Made by a program: the position numbers and the translations under genes
Shown here: positions 53,052 to 62,781 of the stretch, in pieces
How positions within the stretch are numbered: position 1 is the stretch's first letter
Layout: the number at the start of each line of letters is the position of its first letter
Notes under the pieces: generated by a model
What the model was told of the DNA's origin: nothing
Databases searched by the model: none
What the model saw: only the letters and a program-made list of their open reading frames with translations
Source of the DNA: Vibrio rhodolitus
Lineage (GTDB): Bacteria; Pseudomonadota; Gammaproteobacteria; Enterobacterales; Vibrionaceae
Assembly: GCF_003350325.1 (NCBI RefSeq)
Contig: NZ_QLYZ01000010.1
Location: forward strand, 1-64,000
Direction: 5' to 3'
Length of the DNA: 64,000 bases

Positions 53052-54314
53052 TTACCCAAAAGAGATGCTTGCCACGCAGCCGCGAGTTGGGTGATTGGTT
53101 AAGCTAAATTGCCACTCATAGCGCTGACTTAAATCATCAACGATCAAAAGACCTAACCCATGCCCGTCAGCGCTTGGCGTTGCATTTAAGCCTGGACCAT
53201 CATCAATAATTGAAATTTGCTGCTCGGTTACCCAAATCGTGATTTCTCCTTGCGCGGTCGCAGCAATGGCGTTGCGGATCAGGTTGCCTACTACCATGTT
53301 CAAGACAGGCTGGGCTGCTTTGAGTGTCGGTAGGGATTCGACTTCCAGCCGCACCTTGAGTTGTTTGTCACGTGCTTGAATACTGTTGTCACTCACTATG
53401 GTTTCAAGCTCTGTTGAGGTGATTTGGCGAAGTGGTAGATCGTCGACATTGCGTTCATAGCGAACCAAGCTAAGTAAAGCGTCTACCATAGTGATCATTT
53501 GGCTGGTGGCACTATCAATGCGTTCAATTTGCCTTTGATTAAAATCGCTTTGTTCTTTGCGCGCTAGTAGCTTGTTCGCTCCTTTGACTACCGTTAGCGG
53601 GGTGCGCAATTCATGGCTGGCGTAACGGGCAAACGCCTGCTCCCGTTTAAGCGCCAAGTTCAAATCGGTGCGATACTGGTTTAATCGCTCAGTGAGGATC
53701 TGAAATTCTTCAGCGGCTTCTGCTGAAATAGAGAACTCACTTTCGCTGTTCCCTGAGTGGCTTTCCAGCTGTTTAGCGATGTCATTAAGTGGTTCGATCA
53801 ATCGGATCGAGAGGCGATATAACACAGTGCCAAAAATGCACATCAATATAGAGACGATAGTCACCACAATAAGACTGGAATAGACGATTTCGTCCAGATC
53901 AAACTCGACATTGTCGATGCGAGACAGCAGCACAAGATCATAGCTTTTACCGTTATGACTGTAAGTGCCTTTGTAGACCATGCGTGAAATTTGCAGATGA
54001 TCCATTTCGACTTCGCCAAGATAGGTATCGTGATTAGTCAAAAATTGGCGGTATTCGTTAGGCACCAAGCTTAAATCATTATAGGCATCCGTTAACACAT
54101 CGATTTTTATCTTGCCCGTTTCACCGCCAATAAATCGTTCAACTGCGATATCTCGATCCAGTAACGCGCGTCTTTCTCCCATTCGATCTTCTGACCAGTG
54201 AATGGCGAGCGCAAATACGGTGAATGCGACAATACCGATTAGGATGGAGATGCTGATAAAAAAAGCGGCAAGGCTGCTAGTGAGAGACTGAGTGCTGCGT
54301 AGCAGGCGCTTCAT
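53052..54314 (-). CDS. Two-component sensor histidine kinase
   Basis: A 420-aa inner-membrane kinase. TM1 spans about 15-38 and TM2 about 142-165, with a short periplasmic sensor between (about 40-140). A HAMP linker, HisKA (ASHELRTPLTVVKG, His at about 233) and a HATPase domain (ISIIDDGPGL, GHGLGLLIVDDL) follow. It overlaps the response regulator gene by four bases (ATGA). The periplasmic sensor and divergent glycosyltransferase operon suggest a PmrB/PhoQ-like role in envelope stress, but the signal is unknown. Confidence 0.9.
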   Translation of the reverse strand: MKRLLRSTQSLTSSLAAFFISISILIGIVAFTVFALAIHWSEDRMGERRALLDRDIAVERFIGGETGKIKIDVLTDAYNDLSLVPNEYRQFLTNHDTYLGEVEMDHLQISRMVYKGTYSHNGKSYDLVLLSRIDNVEFDLDEIVYSSLIVVTIVSILMCIFGTVLYRLSIRLIEPLNDIAKQLESHSGNSESEFSISAEAAEEFQILTERLNQYRTDLNLALKREQAFARYASHELRTPLTVVKGANKLLARKEQSDFNQRQIERIDSATSQMITMVDALLSLVRYERNVDDLPLRQITSTELETIVSDNSIQARDKQLKVRLEVESLPTLKAAQPVLNMVVGNLIRNAIAATAQGEITIWVTEQQISIIDDGPGLNATPSADGHGLGLLIVDDLSQRYEWQFSLTNHPTRGCVASISFG

Positions 54315-54988
54315 GGGTTAACCTCTAAGCGAAAGCCAATTTTAGGCACGGTGATCAGCATCTGTTGTGCAAATGGTTTATCGAGTTGGCTTCTAAGTTG
54401 GTAGATATGGCTACGTAGCACATCATTATTGGGCTCTGACTCATCCCACAATTTCTCGGCAATGTCTCTGCGGGTAACAACTTCTGGGGCGCGAGAGCAG
54501 AGCATCTCTAAAATGGTGTAAGTGGTTGGATTGAGTGCCAGTAGTTTATCTTCCCGATAGGCTTTACGTGTTTTTTGGTCGATGGTGATAGGTCCGACAT
54601 TGAGCGTGGTTGCTGCAATCGTGCCACGGTAGCGCTTTATTAAGGCGAGCATACGCGCTTCTAAGATCTCTAGGTCAAACGGCTTGGTTAGATAATCATC
54701 CGCGCCATGTTTGAAGCCTTTAAGCATGTCATCACGATTATCCAAGGCTGTGAGCATCAATACTGGAGTAGTGTTACCCGCGTCACGTAAAGTATTGCAC
54801 AGGGTCAAACCGTCCATTCTGGGTAGCATTAAGTCGAGAATGATAATGTCAAAATTGCCTTCAAGTGCCAGTTGCAGTCCGAGCTCGCCGTTGTCGGCAT
54901 AATCGAGCTCCATCTCAAGACTTTCGAAGTAATCGAACAAGATCCCTGCGACTTCACGGTTATCTTCTACTAACAATATTTTGTGCAT
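54311..54988 (-). CDS. OmpR-family response regulator
   Basis: A 225-aa cytoplasmic protein. The receiver domain starts HKILLVEDNREVAG with the acceptor Asp in IIILDLMLPRMDG and the Lys in DDYLTKPFDLE. A C-terminal winged-helix DNA-binding domain follows, with RDIAEKLWDESEPNNDVLRS and a YQLRSQLDKPF segment. The ATG at 54988 (gagata upstream) is preferred to the longer frame start. Divergent from the GT2 gene across about 170 bases, it probably controls that operon. Confidence 0.92.
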   Translation of the reverse strand: MHKILLVEDNREVAGILFDYFESLEMELDYADNGELGLQLALEGNFDIIILDLMLPRMDGLTLCNTLRDAGNTTPVLMLTALDNRDDMLKGFKHGADDYLTKPFDLEILEARMLALIKRYRGTIAATTLNVGPITIDQKTRKAYREDKLLALNPTTYTILEMLCSRAPEVVTRRDIAEKLWDESEPNNDVLRSHIYQLRSQLDKPFAQQMLITVPKIGFRLEVNP

Positions 54989-55159
54989 TATCTCTACCAA
55001 AAAAGCTGACGCTGGTTGCCACTATATAACATCAAATATGGCGTGAAAAAAACGTCGATAACATTCTTTCCACAGTCGCTTCAATAAAGTACCCATCAAC
55101 CTTGCAAAGTACTGGCTTTGCAGCAAAACCCTTTAGCAAAAGCGATTGACGGCGGTTGT

Positions 55160-56164
55160 ATGGACTTAATCTCTATTACTCAGAAACGAATCGAGTCGGC
55201 GATAACACTCTCAGTGATTGTGCCTTATTTTAACGAAGCCGAGGTATTGCCTTCGCTACACAGTCGTTTAGCTGGCGTATTGGATGCTTTGCCTGAGCGC
55301 TGTGAAATTATCTATATCGATGATGGTAGCAGCGATGGCAGTTTGCAGATAGTGGAGCAGTTTCAATCGAGCAGCAGCATTGTACGCAGTATTTCGTTGA
55401 GCCGTAATTTTGGCAAAGAAGCAGCCATGAGCGCAGGCTTGGAATATAGCCGAGGCGAAGCGGTGATCTTAATTGATGCGGATCTGCAAGACCCGCCAGA
55501 GCTTATCCCGCAAATGATGACCAAGTGGCGTGAAGGCTTTGATGTGGTCAATATGCAGCGTAGAGAGCGCCATGGAGAGACTTGGCTCAAACGTCAATCG
55601 GCAGCGCTGTTTTATCGTTTACTTAATAGCTTAACGAAATCGACCATCCCAGAAAATGTGGGTGATTTTCGCTTGTTAAGTCGCCGAGTGGTTGAGCATA
55701 TCAATCGTATGCCTGAGCGAAATCGTTATATGAAGGGCATTTTCTCTTGGCCGGGGTTTACGCAATACACCTTACAGTTTGACCGTGATGCGCGTTTTTG
55801 TGGGCAAACCAAATGGAATTACCTCAAGTTGTTTGGTTTAGCTGCTGATGGCATTACTTCTTTTTCTATTCGACCACTACGTTTGGCAACGTTTTTGGGC
55901 GCGCTAATCGCCAGCGCGGCATTTATCTATGGCATGGTCATCATTACCCAAACCTTGTTATGGGGTAACGCGGTGACGGGCTACCCCTCGCTGATGGTGG
56001 TGCAGTTAGCTCTGGGCGGTATTCAATTGCTTTCTATTGGTGTGCTGGGCGAATACATAGGGCGCATATTTATCGAAGCGAAGCAGCGACCTCTGTTTTT
56101 GGTACGTTCAGTGAAAGAAAAACCGGCAGTGATGATGTTTAACCAGATGGAGAAACGCGCGTGA
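55160..56164 (+). CDS. Family 2 glycosyltransferase (polyprenol phosphate sugar transferase, ArnC/DPM type)
   Basis: A 334-aa membrane-associated enzyme. The GT-A domain has the nucleotide-binding IDDGSSDGSL and the DxD-like ILIDADLQDPPEL motif, followed by two C-terminal membrane helices (about 230-290). This type (ArnC, DPM1, GtrB) transfers a sugar from a nucleotide to undecaprenyl phosphate on the inner face. The ATG at 55160 is favoured over a TTG at 55118. The ArnT-like gene overlaps its end, and a GtrA-type gene follows. Confidence 0.9.
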   Translation: MDLISITQKRIESAITLSVIVPYFNEAEVLPSLHSRLAGVLDALPERCEIIYIDDGSSDGSLQIVEQFQSSSSIVRSISLSRNFGKEAAMSAGLEYSRGEAVILIDADLQDPPELIPQMMTKWREGFDVVNMQRRERHGETWLKRQSAALFYRLLNSLTKSTIPENVGDFRLLSRRVVEHINRMPERNRYMKGIFSWPGFTQYTLQFDRDARFCGQTKWNYLKLFGLAADGITSFSIRPLRLATFLGALIASAAFIYGMVIITQTLLWGNAVTGYPSLMVVQLALGGIQLLSIGVLGEYIGRIFIEAKQRPLFLVRSVKEKPAVMMFNQMEKRA

Positions 56165-57564
56165 GTTTTAATCGAGTGCATCTTTGGGCGATCTTAGGCG
56201 CGGTTTTTCTGATTCGTTTGATTTCACTTGGTGCCTATCCATTAATGGATACCACCGAGGCGCGCTATGGTGAAATGGCGCGCTTGATGACAGAAACCGG
56301 TAACTGGCTGACACCTCAATTTGATTATGGTGTGCCTTTTTGGGGGAAACCGCCACTGTTCACTTGGATGAGTGCTGGTGGTATTGAGCTATTTGGCGTT
56401 AATGAGTTTGCGGTTCGTTTTCCTCATTGGTTAGCCGGCGTTGCTGTTGTGATTCTGATGGCGAACTTTGCCCGTAAGTGTGGCTATAGTGGTCTAGTCA
56501 GTTCAGTTGTTTTGGCAACCTGCGCGGTGTTTGCTATATCGGCAGGTGCTGTGATGACCGATATGGCATTGACCTTTGGTCTAGCGCTGGCAATGACGGG
56601 TTTTTATCGTTGTTGGCTAGGGCAAAGAGCGTGGGGCTATATAGGTTTCGTTGGTTTGGCGGTTGGGTTGCTGGCTAAAGGTCCTTTGGTGATTGTGCTG
56701 ATGTCGCTGGCGGTTGTGCCTTGGCTTATTTTGCAACATGGCGTGATTGGTGCGTGGCGAGTTCTTCATCAGCGATTCCCCTTGCTGTCAGGGAGTTTGC
56801 TTATGTTGTGTATTGCCGTGCCTTGGTATCGACTAGCAGAGCAGGCTACTCCGGGGTTTCTCGACTACTTCATTGTTGGTGAACACTTTAAGCGCTTTCT
56901 AGTCAGTGGTTGGCAGGGCGATCTTTATGGCACTGCGCATGATGAACCTCGTGGCACCATCTGGCTGTTTTGGTTATACGCTGCCGCGCCTTGGTCATTT
57001 GTTTTGCCTATCCTAATGTGGAAAAAGCGCGCTGTGCTAAAACAAGCAGAACTGCAACAATCTGGGCTGTTTAGTTTTTTGCTTTGTTGGATGTTATCGC
57101 CGCTTCTGCTATTCACTCTGTCTGGCAATATTCTTCCTGCCTACGTATTACCGGGGATCCCTGCTATTGGTGTGATGATTGCGATGCTACTTGGTGATCC
57201 GCAGCATGATCCTAAATGGTTTAAGGGCTGTGCGGCTGTGGTGCCAATTCTATTGGTGGCTGCTCTTGTCGTCATTAATGTCAGTGTCGGTAACAAGAAA
57301 AGCGATAAGGTTATTTTTGCCCAGGCTGATCCTAATGTTCCGACCTTCTATGTGGGTACGCGACCATTTTCCGGGCAATTCTACAGCCAAGGTAAAGCAC
57401 TTGAACTCGGTGATCTTTCACTACCGCTTCAATTGCCAAAGTTCCAGCTTATCGGCAGAAAGGCTCAAGTTGCTCAGTTGGTAGAGGCGCAAGCGCTCAA
57501 TTGCGTAGTGGAATACACGGCGAAGAGTAAGCGCTCTCTCTATCGTTGTCGTCCTTCCTCATAG
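56161..57564 (+). CDS. ArnT-like glycosyltransferase (GT83/PMT family)
   Basis: A 467-aa inner-membrane protein with about 11 helices and a short periplasmic C-terminus. The GT-C family motif SLGAYPLMDTTEARYGEMAR near the N-terminus carries the catalytic acidic residues. WGKPPLFTW and FPHWLAGVA are also characteristic. ArnT-type enzymes move a sugar from polyprenol phosphate to lipid A or another acceptor outside the membrane. It is shorter than E. coli ArnT (about 550 aa). The GTG start overlaps the GT2 stop codon. Confidence 0.88.
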   Translation: MSFNRVHLWAILGAVFLIRLISLGAYPLMDTTEARYGEMARLMTETGNWLTPQFDYGVPFWGKPPLFTWMSAGGIELFGVNEFAVRFPHWLAGVAVVILMANFARKCGYSGLVSSVVLATCAVFAISAGAVMTDMALTFGLALAMTGFYRCWLGQRAWGYIGFVGLAVGLLAKGPLVIVLMSLAVVPWLILQHGVIGAWRVLHQRFPLLSGSLLMLCIAVPWYRLAEQATPGFLDYFIVGEHFKRFLVSGWQGDLYGTAHDEPRGTIWLFWLYAAAPWSFVLPILMWKKRAVLKQAELQQSGLFSFLLCWMLSPLLLFTLSGNILPAYVLPGIPAIGVMIAMLLGDPQHDPKWFKGCAAVVPILLVAALVVINVSVGNKKSDKVIFAQADPNVPTFYVGTRPFSGQFYSQGKALELGDLSLPLQLPKFQLIGRKAQVAQLVEAQALNCVVEYTAKSKRSLYRCRPSS

Positions 57565-57574
57565 GAGACAGCTG

Positions 57575-57994
57575 GTGAGAGATACACAGCGATTATTCAA
57601 ATTTGCTTTGGTAGGAGGTGTCGGCTTTATTGTCGACACCTCGGTGTTTTATTGTAGTTTGAATCTGTTTGCTTGGTCGCTTTGGCACGCTAGGGTAGTG
57701 GCGTTTCTTTGGGCGGCAACCGCAACTTGGCTTGGCAATCGCTGCTTTACCTTTGCAGATTGTAAGGCGGACAAAGGGCAGCAAAGCTATCGTCTAATTG
57801 GTCGGCAGTGGGCAAAGTTTTTACTAAGTGCAACGCTTTCAGCCATTCCTAATTTTCTCGTTTTTAAATTGACGATTATGTTTATCGGCGAGCAAGGGAT
57901 AGCACCTTACTTAGCGCTGGTGGCTGGGATAAGTGTTGGCATGATAGGGAATTTTGCGTTTAGCCGTTATTGGGTGTTTAGGGCAGCCAACTAG
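57575..57994 (+). CDS. GtrA-family membrane protein (putative flippase)
   Basis: A 139-aa protein with four membrane helices. The GtrA pattern is KFALVGGVGFIVDTSVF, ATATWLGNRCFTFAD and a C-terminal GMIGNFAFSRYWVF. GtrA proteins are thought to flip polyprenol-phosphate sugars across the inner membrane. It completes a GT2 / flippase / ArnT-like set for transferring a sugar to a cell-surface acceptor. The start is GTG at 57575 with aggaga six bases upstream. Confidence 0.88.
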   Translation: MRDTQRLFKFALVGGVGFIVDTSVFYCSLNLFAWSLWHARVVAFLWAATATWLGNRCFTFADCKADKGQQSYRLIGRQWAKFLLSATLSAIPNFLVFKLTIMFIGEQGIAPYLALVAGISVGMIGNFAFSRYWVFRAAN

Positions 57995-57997
57995 TAT

Positions 57998-58028
57998 AAA
58001 AAAAGCCCAGAGCAAGCAGGCGCTGGGC
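57998..58028 (-). terminator. Orphan minus-strand terminator
   Basis: Stem gcccag (58005-58010) / ctgggc (58023-58028) with an internal two-base extension and, on the minus strand, seven T residues (58004 to 57998). No T run follows on the plus strand. No minus-strand gene lies immediately upstream, since the region to the right holds the plus-strand TetR gene. Confidence 0.65.
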
Positions 58029-58329
58029 AGATACAAACTAAATTAGGAGTTAATTAGGAAAAAAGCAGCGTAAATAAAAGACTCAGTAAGGAAAAAGTTT
58101 GACGGCCAGTAAACTATCAATTCTCTAATATCTACACTTATTGAGACCCACCTTTTACCATTCGGTTCCAAAAAATTTTAATTTTTTTCATAGCATTTAA
58201 TTATCAGTGACTTACAACGCCATTCTCGATATTCATCCAAGCTTACATTAAAAATGTGATGTTAACTGGTTGTTAATGATGTGTGCTGGATGTATATTTT
58301 CAAACACATGTTTAATACAGGTGATTGAA
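58029..58329. other. Promoter region of the TetR gene; possible minus-strand RNA
   Basis: About 300 AT-rich bases, non-coding on both strands. They contain the TetR promoter. A minus-strand transcript ending at the terminator 57998-58028 could be a small RNA, but no convincing promoter was identified. Confidence 0.35.
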
Positions 58330-58956
58330 ATGAGCGCCAAACACAAGACCAAAGATAAAATCTTAGATGTGGCTGAGGCATTGTTTGCTGAGCACGGCTT
58401 TAATGATACGTCTTTGCGTACGATTACCAGTAAAGCAGGAGTCAACCTTGCTTCGGTCAATTACCATTTTGGCGACAAGAAGACATTAGTGCGTGCGGTG
58501 CTTAATCGCTATTTGGAAGCGTTTATGCCGGCAGTGTCGGACGCTTTGATAACGCTTAACTTAAACCCTGACTACACAATGAAACAGGTGTTTGAAGCGC
58601 TACGAGGTCCTTTGATGGCTCTTAACCATGTGCGACCTAATGGTACCAGTCGATTCATGTTGTTGATTGGGCGTGGTTATACCGATGTACAGGGGCATTT
58701 GCGCTGGTTTATCACAACGCGCTATCAAGAATCTTTAGCTCTATTTATGGAGTCAGTGCTAAAAGCCAATCCGAATCTATCAAGAGAAGAGGTGTTTTGG
58801 CGTTTGCATTTTACGCTCGGCACATGCGTCTTTACGATGGCATCAAGCCAAGCTTTGGCTGAAATCGCCCATAACGATTATGGTAAGAAAATCGATGCGC
58901 AATCTGTCATCGATCAACTCATCCCTTATCTTGCTGCTGGTGTATCAGCAGAGTAA
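58330..58956 (+). CDS. TetR-family regulator, PsrA-like
   Basis: A 208-aa regulator. The helix-turn-helix is in TKDKILDVAEALFAEHGFND followed by ITSKAGVNLASVNYHFGDKK, and the C-terminal ligand domain is all-helical. Proteins of this type (PsrA) sense long-chain acyl-CoA and control fatty-acid degradation genes such as fadE. Its position, 72 bases before fadE on the same strand, supports that role. The ATG at 58330 is chosen over the upstream in-frame ATG at 58270 because it starts the conserved domain; the ribosome binding site is weak. Confidence 0.88.
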   Translation: MSAKHKTKDKILDVAEALFAEHGFNDTSLRTITSKAGVNLASVNYHFGDKKTLVRAVLNRYLEAFMPAVSDALITLNLNPDYTMKQVFEALRGPLMALNHVRPNGTSRFMLLIGRGYTDVQGHLRWFITTRYQESLALFMESVLKANPNLSREEVFWRLHFTLGTCVFTMASSQALAEIAHNDYGKKIDAQSVIDQLIPYLAAGVSAE

Positions 58957-59028
58957 CCAAAAAAATAATAAAAATTATCCAATTTCGATTGGAACCAACA
59001 TAGAAACCGTGAACAAAAGGAACTGGTT

Positions 59029-61314
59029 ATGAGCTCTCTACGAAGAAAATGGATCAGCGATCCTGCCTTTAAAATGTTTAAAAAAGTTTTGCCGCCGCTT
59101 TCTGATACCGAACGTGAGGCGATGGAAGCGGGCAGTGTCTGGTGGGATGGCGAGCTCTTTTCTGGTCGCCCTGATTTTACCACGCTGCATCAATACCCTA
59201 AGCCAACGCTGACGGCAGAAGAGCAGTCGTTTATGGATAACCAACTCGAAACCTTGTTGGCGATGTTGGATGATCAAAAGATCAATAAAGAGGATCGCGA
59301 TTTACCGGAAGATGTGTGGCAGTTTTTGCGCAAAGAGCGCTTTTTCTCGCTGATCATTTCCAAAAAATATGGCGGTTTAGAGTTTTCAGCTTTAGCTAAC
59401 TCGACCATAGTCTCACGCATCGCCACACGCAGTATTAGCACCGCTGTGTCGGTGATGGTGCCAAACTCGCTCGGTCCAGGTGAACTTTTGTCTCATTATG
59501 GTACGCAAGAGCAGAAAGACTATTGGCTACCAAGGCTTGCCGATGGTACTGACATTCCATGTTTTGCTTTAACGGGACCAGAAGCGGGCTCGGATGCAGG
59601 TGGTATTCCTGATGAAGGGGTCGTCTGTATGGGTGAGCACCAAGGCGAACAAGTACTCGGTATTCGTGTCTCGTGGAACAAACGCTACATTACGCTGGCG
59701 CCAGTGGCGACTGTGCTAGGGCTTGCATTTAAGATGAAAGACCCGGATGGTTTACTGGGTGATAAAGTCGATATCGGTATCACTTGTGCATTAATCCCTG
59801 CCGATCATCAAGGCGTCGAAATTGGTGAGCGTCATGATCCACTCGGTTTGGCGTTTATGAATGGTCCAACGCGCGGTAAAGATGTTTTTATTCCAATGGA
59901 CTGGCTGATTGGTGGGCAAGAGTACGCCGGTAAAGGTTGGCGTATGCTGGTGGAGTGTTTATCAGCAGGTCGCGGTATTTCACTACCAGCTCTTGGCACT
60001 GCGATTGGACACCTTACATCACGGACCACCGGTGCTTACGCTTATGTGCGTAAACAGTTTGGTATGTCTATTGGTAAGTTTGAAGGTGTTGCTGAAGCGC
60101 TTGGACGCATTGGCGGTCTAACCTATCTGCTTGAAGCGACGCGTACGTTAACCACGACCTCACTGGATATGAAAGAAAAGCCAGGGATTGTAACGGCAAT
60201 TGCCAAATACCATATGACGGAAATGGCACGAACCATCTTAAACGATTCAATGGATATCCATGCGGGGCGCGCAATTCAAGATGGCCCGATGAACTATCTC
60301 GCCAAGCACTATTTGGGTATTCCTGTGGCGATCACCGTGGAAGGTGCGAATATCCTCACGCGTAACTTGATGATCTTTGGTCAAGGTGCGACACGTTGTC
60401 ATCCATATGTATTGCAAGAGATGGAAGCTGCCGCCAATCCTAATCAAGAAGAAGCTGCGGCTGAATTTGACAAGTTATTGTTTAAGCATATCTCGCACGC
60501 GACGAAAAACACCTTTGGTGCATTTGGCGCAGCGCTTACGGGTTCTAGTCTTATCAAAGCTAATATTAGCGGTCCAACTCAACCTTACTACAAAGATTTA
60601 ACCCGCATGAGTCGCGCACTTGCGGTGAGTGCAGATTTCGCCATGCTCACTCTTGGTGGTGAACTGAAACGTAAAGAGATGATCTCGGCCCGTTTAGGTG
60701 ATGCGCTAGCGTACCTTTACATGGCTTCAGCGGCGCTGAAAAAGTATGAAGACGATGGTCGCCAACAAGAAGACTTAAACTACGTTCATTACTCGGTGCA
60801 GCATTGTTTGTACCATGGTGCGAAGTCGCTTCAAGAAGCGTTTAGCAACTACCCACAAAAATCGGTTGGTCGTCTACTTAAAGTGTTGGTTTTCCCACTA
60901 GGTAACCGTTTTGAAAAACCAAGTGATGATTTGTCGGTGAAATTAGCGGAAAGCTTAATGACTCCGGGAGCGCATCGTGATCGTCTTACTCACTTGTGCT
61001 ATATCGGCAGCCAGGATGATGACAACGTGGGTGTGATGGAAAATGCCTTCTTGGCGATGTACGGCGTGCAAGCTATTGAGCGCAAACTGATGCGCGCAGC
61101 AAAAGAAGGTAAGGTTGCTCGCAAGGGCGTACTGACCGAACGTCTTGAGCAAGCAAGACAGGCTGGCGTATTAACCGAGAATGAAATTGAGCAAGTACTA
61201 GCGGCGGATAAGCTTCGTTATCAAGCAATCCAAGTGGATCACTTCAGTCATGATTTCTCAGAAGTGCGCACTCATACAACTCAAGTAAAACCAAAGCTCA
61301 ATAGTGTTGCTTGA
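59029..61314 (+). CDS. fadE: Acyl-CoA dehydrogenase FadE
   Basis: A 761-aa enzyme that oxidises acyl-CoA to trans-2-enoyl-CoA, the first step of beta-oxidation, using FAD. It matches FadE: RRKWISDPAFKMFKKVLPPL at the start, the VMVPNSLGPGELL and CFALTGPEAGSDAGG core, and GVAEALGRIGGLTYLLEATR. It lacks the N-terminal membrane segments of E. coli FadE (814 aa) and begins at the conserved domain. The ATG has aaagga upstream. Confidence 0.95.
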   Translation: MSSLRRKWISDPAFKMFKKVLPPLSDTEREAMEAGSVWWDGELFSGRPDFTTLHQYPKPTLTAEEQSFMDNQLETLLAMLDDQKINKEDRDLPEDVWQFLRKERFFSLIISKKYGGLEFSALANSTIVSRIATRSISTAVSVMVPNSLGPGELLSHYGTQEQKDYWLPRLADGTDIPCFALTGPEAGSDAGGIPDEGVVCMGEHQGEQVLGIRVSWNKRYITLAPVATVLGLAFKMKDPDGLLGDKVDIGITCALIPADHQGVEIGERHDPLGLAFMNGPTRGKDVFIPMDWLIGGQEYAGKGWRMLVECLSAGRGISLPALGTAIGHLTSRTTGAYAYVRKQFGMSIGKFEGVAEALGRIGGLTYLLEATRTLTTTSLDMKEKPGIVTAIAKYHMTEMARTILNDSMDIHAGRAIQDGPMNYLAKHYLGIPVAITVEGANILTRNLMIFGQGATRCHPYVLQEMEAAANPNQEEAAAEFDKLLFKHISHATKNTFGAFGAALTGSSLIKANISGPTQPYYKDLTRMSRALAVSADFAMLTLGGELKRKEMISARLGDALAYLYMASAALKKYEDDGRQQEDLNYVHYSVQHCLYHGAKSLQEAFSNYPQKSVGRLLKVLVFPLGNRFEKPSDDLSVKLAESLMTPGAHRDRLTHLCYIGSQDDDNVGVMENAFLAMYGVQAIERKLMRAAKEGKVARKGVLTERLEQARQAGVLTENEIEQVLAADKLRYQAIQVDHFSHDFSEVRTHTTQVKPKLNSVA

Positions 61315-61338
61315 TAAATGATAAGTGGAAGTGATGCA

Positions 61339-61363
61339 AAAGGCGCCGAAGGGCGCCTTTTTT
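61339..61363 (+). terminator. Rho-independent terminator of fadE
   Basis: A perfect 9-bp stem aaaggcgcc / ggcgccttt around gaag, with a T6 tail, 25 bases after the stop. Confidence 0.9.
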
Positions 61364-61517
61364 CTATGCCAAATCCGCAGTGCTTTTTTGTGGAAAATCG
61401 ACGTTTTTGCTTGAAACAGCTCCAACCACTTGCATTTAGCGGCGAATTTGCAAGAAATTTGGTGAGATTTAGCGTTGAACCTTTTATCCTAGCCAAGTTT
61501 TTTAAAGGAAGTTGAAT

Positions 61518-62720
61518 ATGATCATCAAACCTAGAATTCGTGGATTCATCTGTACCACAACACACCCAGTGGGTTGTGAAGCTAACGTAAAAGAACAAAT
61601 TGCTTACACCAAAGCACAAGGTCCAATCAAAAACGCTCCTAAGCGTGTACTTGTTATTGGTTCTTCAAGTGGCTACGGTCTATCTTCTCGTATCGCGGCA
61701 GCATTTGGCGGCGGTGCATCAACGATCGGTGTTTTCTTTGAAAAAGAAGGTACTGAGAAGAAGCCGGGAACTGCAGGTTTCTACAACGCCGCTGCTTTTG
61801 ACAAGCTAGCTGGTGAAGCAGGTCTGTATGCAAAAAGCCTAAATGGCGATGCTTTCTCTAATGAAGCAAAACAAAAAGCGATCGATCTAATCAAACAAGA
61901 TCTGGGTCAAGTTGATATGGTGGTTTACTCACTGGCTTCTCCAGTACGTAAAATGCCAGAATCAGGTGAGCTGATCCGCTCTGCGCTAAAACCAATTGGT
62001 CAAACTTACACATCAACTGCTGTAGACACGAATAAAGACGTGATTATCGAAGCAAGTGTTGAGCCTGCAACAGAGCAAGAAATCAAAGACACAGTAACCG
62101 TAATGGGCGGTGAAGACTGGGAACTTTGGATTAACGCACTGGCAGATGCGGGTGTACTTGCAGACGGTTGTAAGACAGTGGCATACAGCTACATTGGTAC
62201 TGAGCTAACTTGGCCAATCTACTGGGATGGTGCACTAGGTAAAGCGAAGATGGACCTAGATCGCGCAGCATCTGAGTTAAATGCTAAGCTTGCTGAAAAA
62301 GGCGGCAGTGCAAACGTTGCGGTACTTAAATCTGTGGTCACGCAAGCAAGTTCAGCGATTCCAGTGATGCCACTGTACATTGCAATGGTATTTAAGAAGA
62401 TGCGTGAAGAAGGCGTGCATGAAGGCTGTATGGAACAAATTTTCCGTATGTTTAGCCAACGTCTTTACAAAGAAGACGGAAGTGCAGCAGAAGTGGATGA
62501 GCAAAATCGTCTGCGCCTAGATGATTGGGAACTGCGTGAAGACATTCAACAGCATTGTCGTGAACTGTGGCCACAAATTACGTCTGAAAACCTAAAAGAG
62601 CTAACTGACTACGTTGAGTACAAAGAAGAGTTCTTGAAGCTGTTTGGTTTCGGTGTTGAAGGCGTCGACTATGAAGCAGAAGTAAACCCAGCGGTTGACG
62701 CTGGCTTTATCAATATCTAA
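61518..62720 (+). CDS. fabV: Trans-2-enoyl-CoA/ACP reductase FabV
   Basis: A 400-aa cytoplasmic NADH-dependent reductase completing each elongation round of fatty-acid synthesis. It matches Fab[21 protein letters not shown] start, [20 protein letters not shown] dinucleotide fold, and the catalytic [22 protein letters not shown] region, whose Tyr and Lys fit the Y-x8-K FabV active site. FabV enzymes are naturally resistant to triclosan. ATG 61518 has aaaggaagttga upstream and is preferred to the TTG at 61512. Confidence 0.95.
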   Translation: MIIKPRIRGFICTTTHPVGCEANVKEQIAYTKAQGPIKNAPKRVLVIGSSSGYGLSSRIAAAFGGGASTIGVFFEKEGTEKKPGTAGFYNAAAFDKLAGEAGLYAKSLNGDAFSNEAKQKAIDLIKQDLGQVDMVVYSLASPVRKMPESGELIRSALKPIGQTYTSTAVDTNKDVIIEASVEPATEQEIKDTVTVMGGEDWELWINALADAGVLADGCKTVAYSYIGTELTWPIYWDGALGKAKMDLDRAASELNAKLAEKGGSANVAVLKSVVTQASSAIPVMPLYIAMVFKKMREEGVHEGCMEQIFRMFSQRLYKEDGSAAEVDEQNRLRLDDWELREDIQQHCRELWPQITSENLKELTDYVEYKEEFLKLFGFGVEGVDYEAEVNPAVDAGFINI

Positions 62721-62741
62721 GTCTAACATTTCAATAGCATT

Positions 62742-62775
62742 AAAAAACGGAGCTGATAATCGCTCCGTTTTTTTA
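62742..62775. terminator. Bidirectional terminator between fabV and xthA
   Basis: A 12-bp stem aaaaaacggagc (62742-62753) / gctccgtttttt (62762-62773) with an 8-base loop. A and T runs on both sides serve the convergent fabV and xthA genes. Confidence 0.9.
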
Positions 62776-62781
62776 TTTGTA

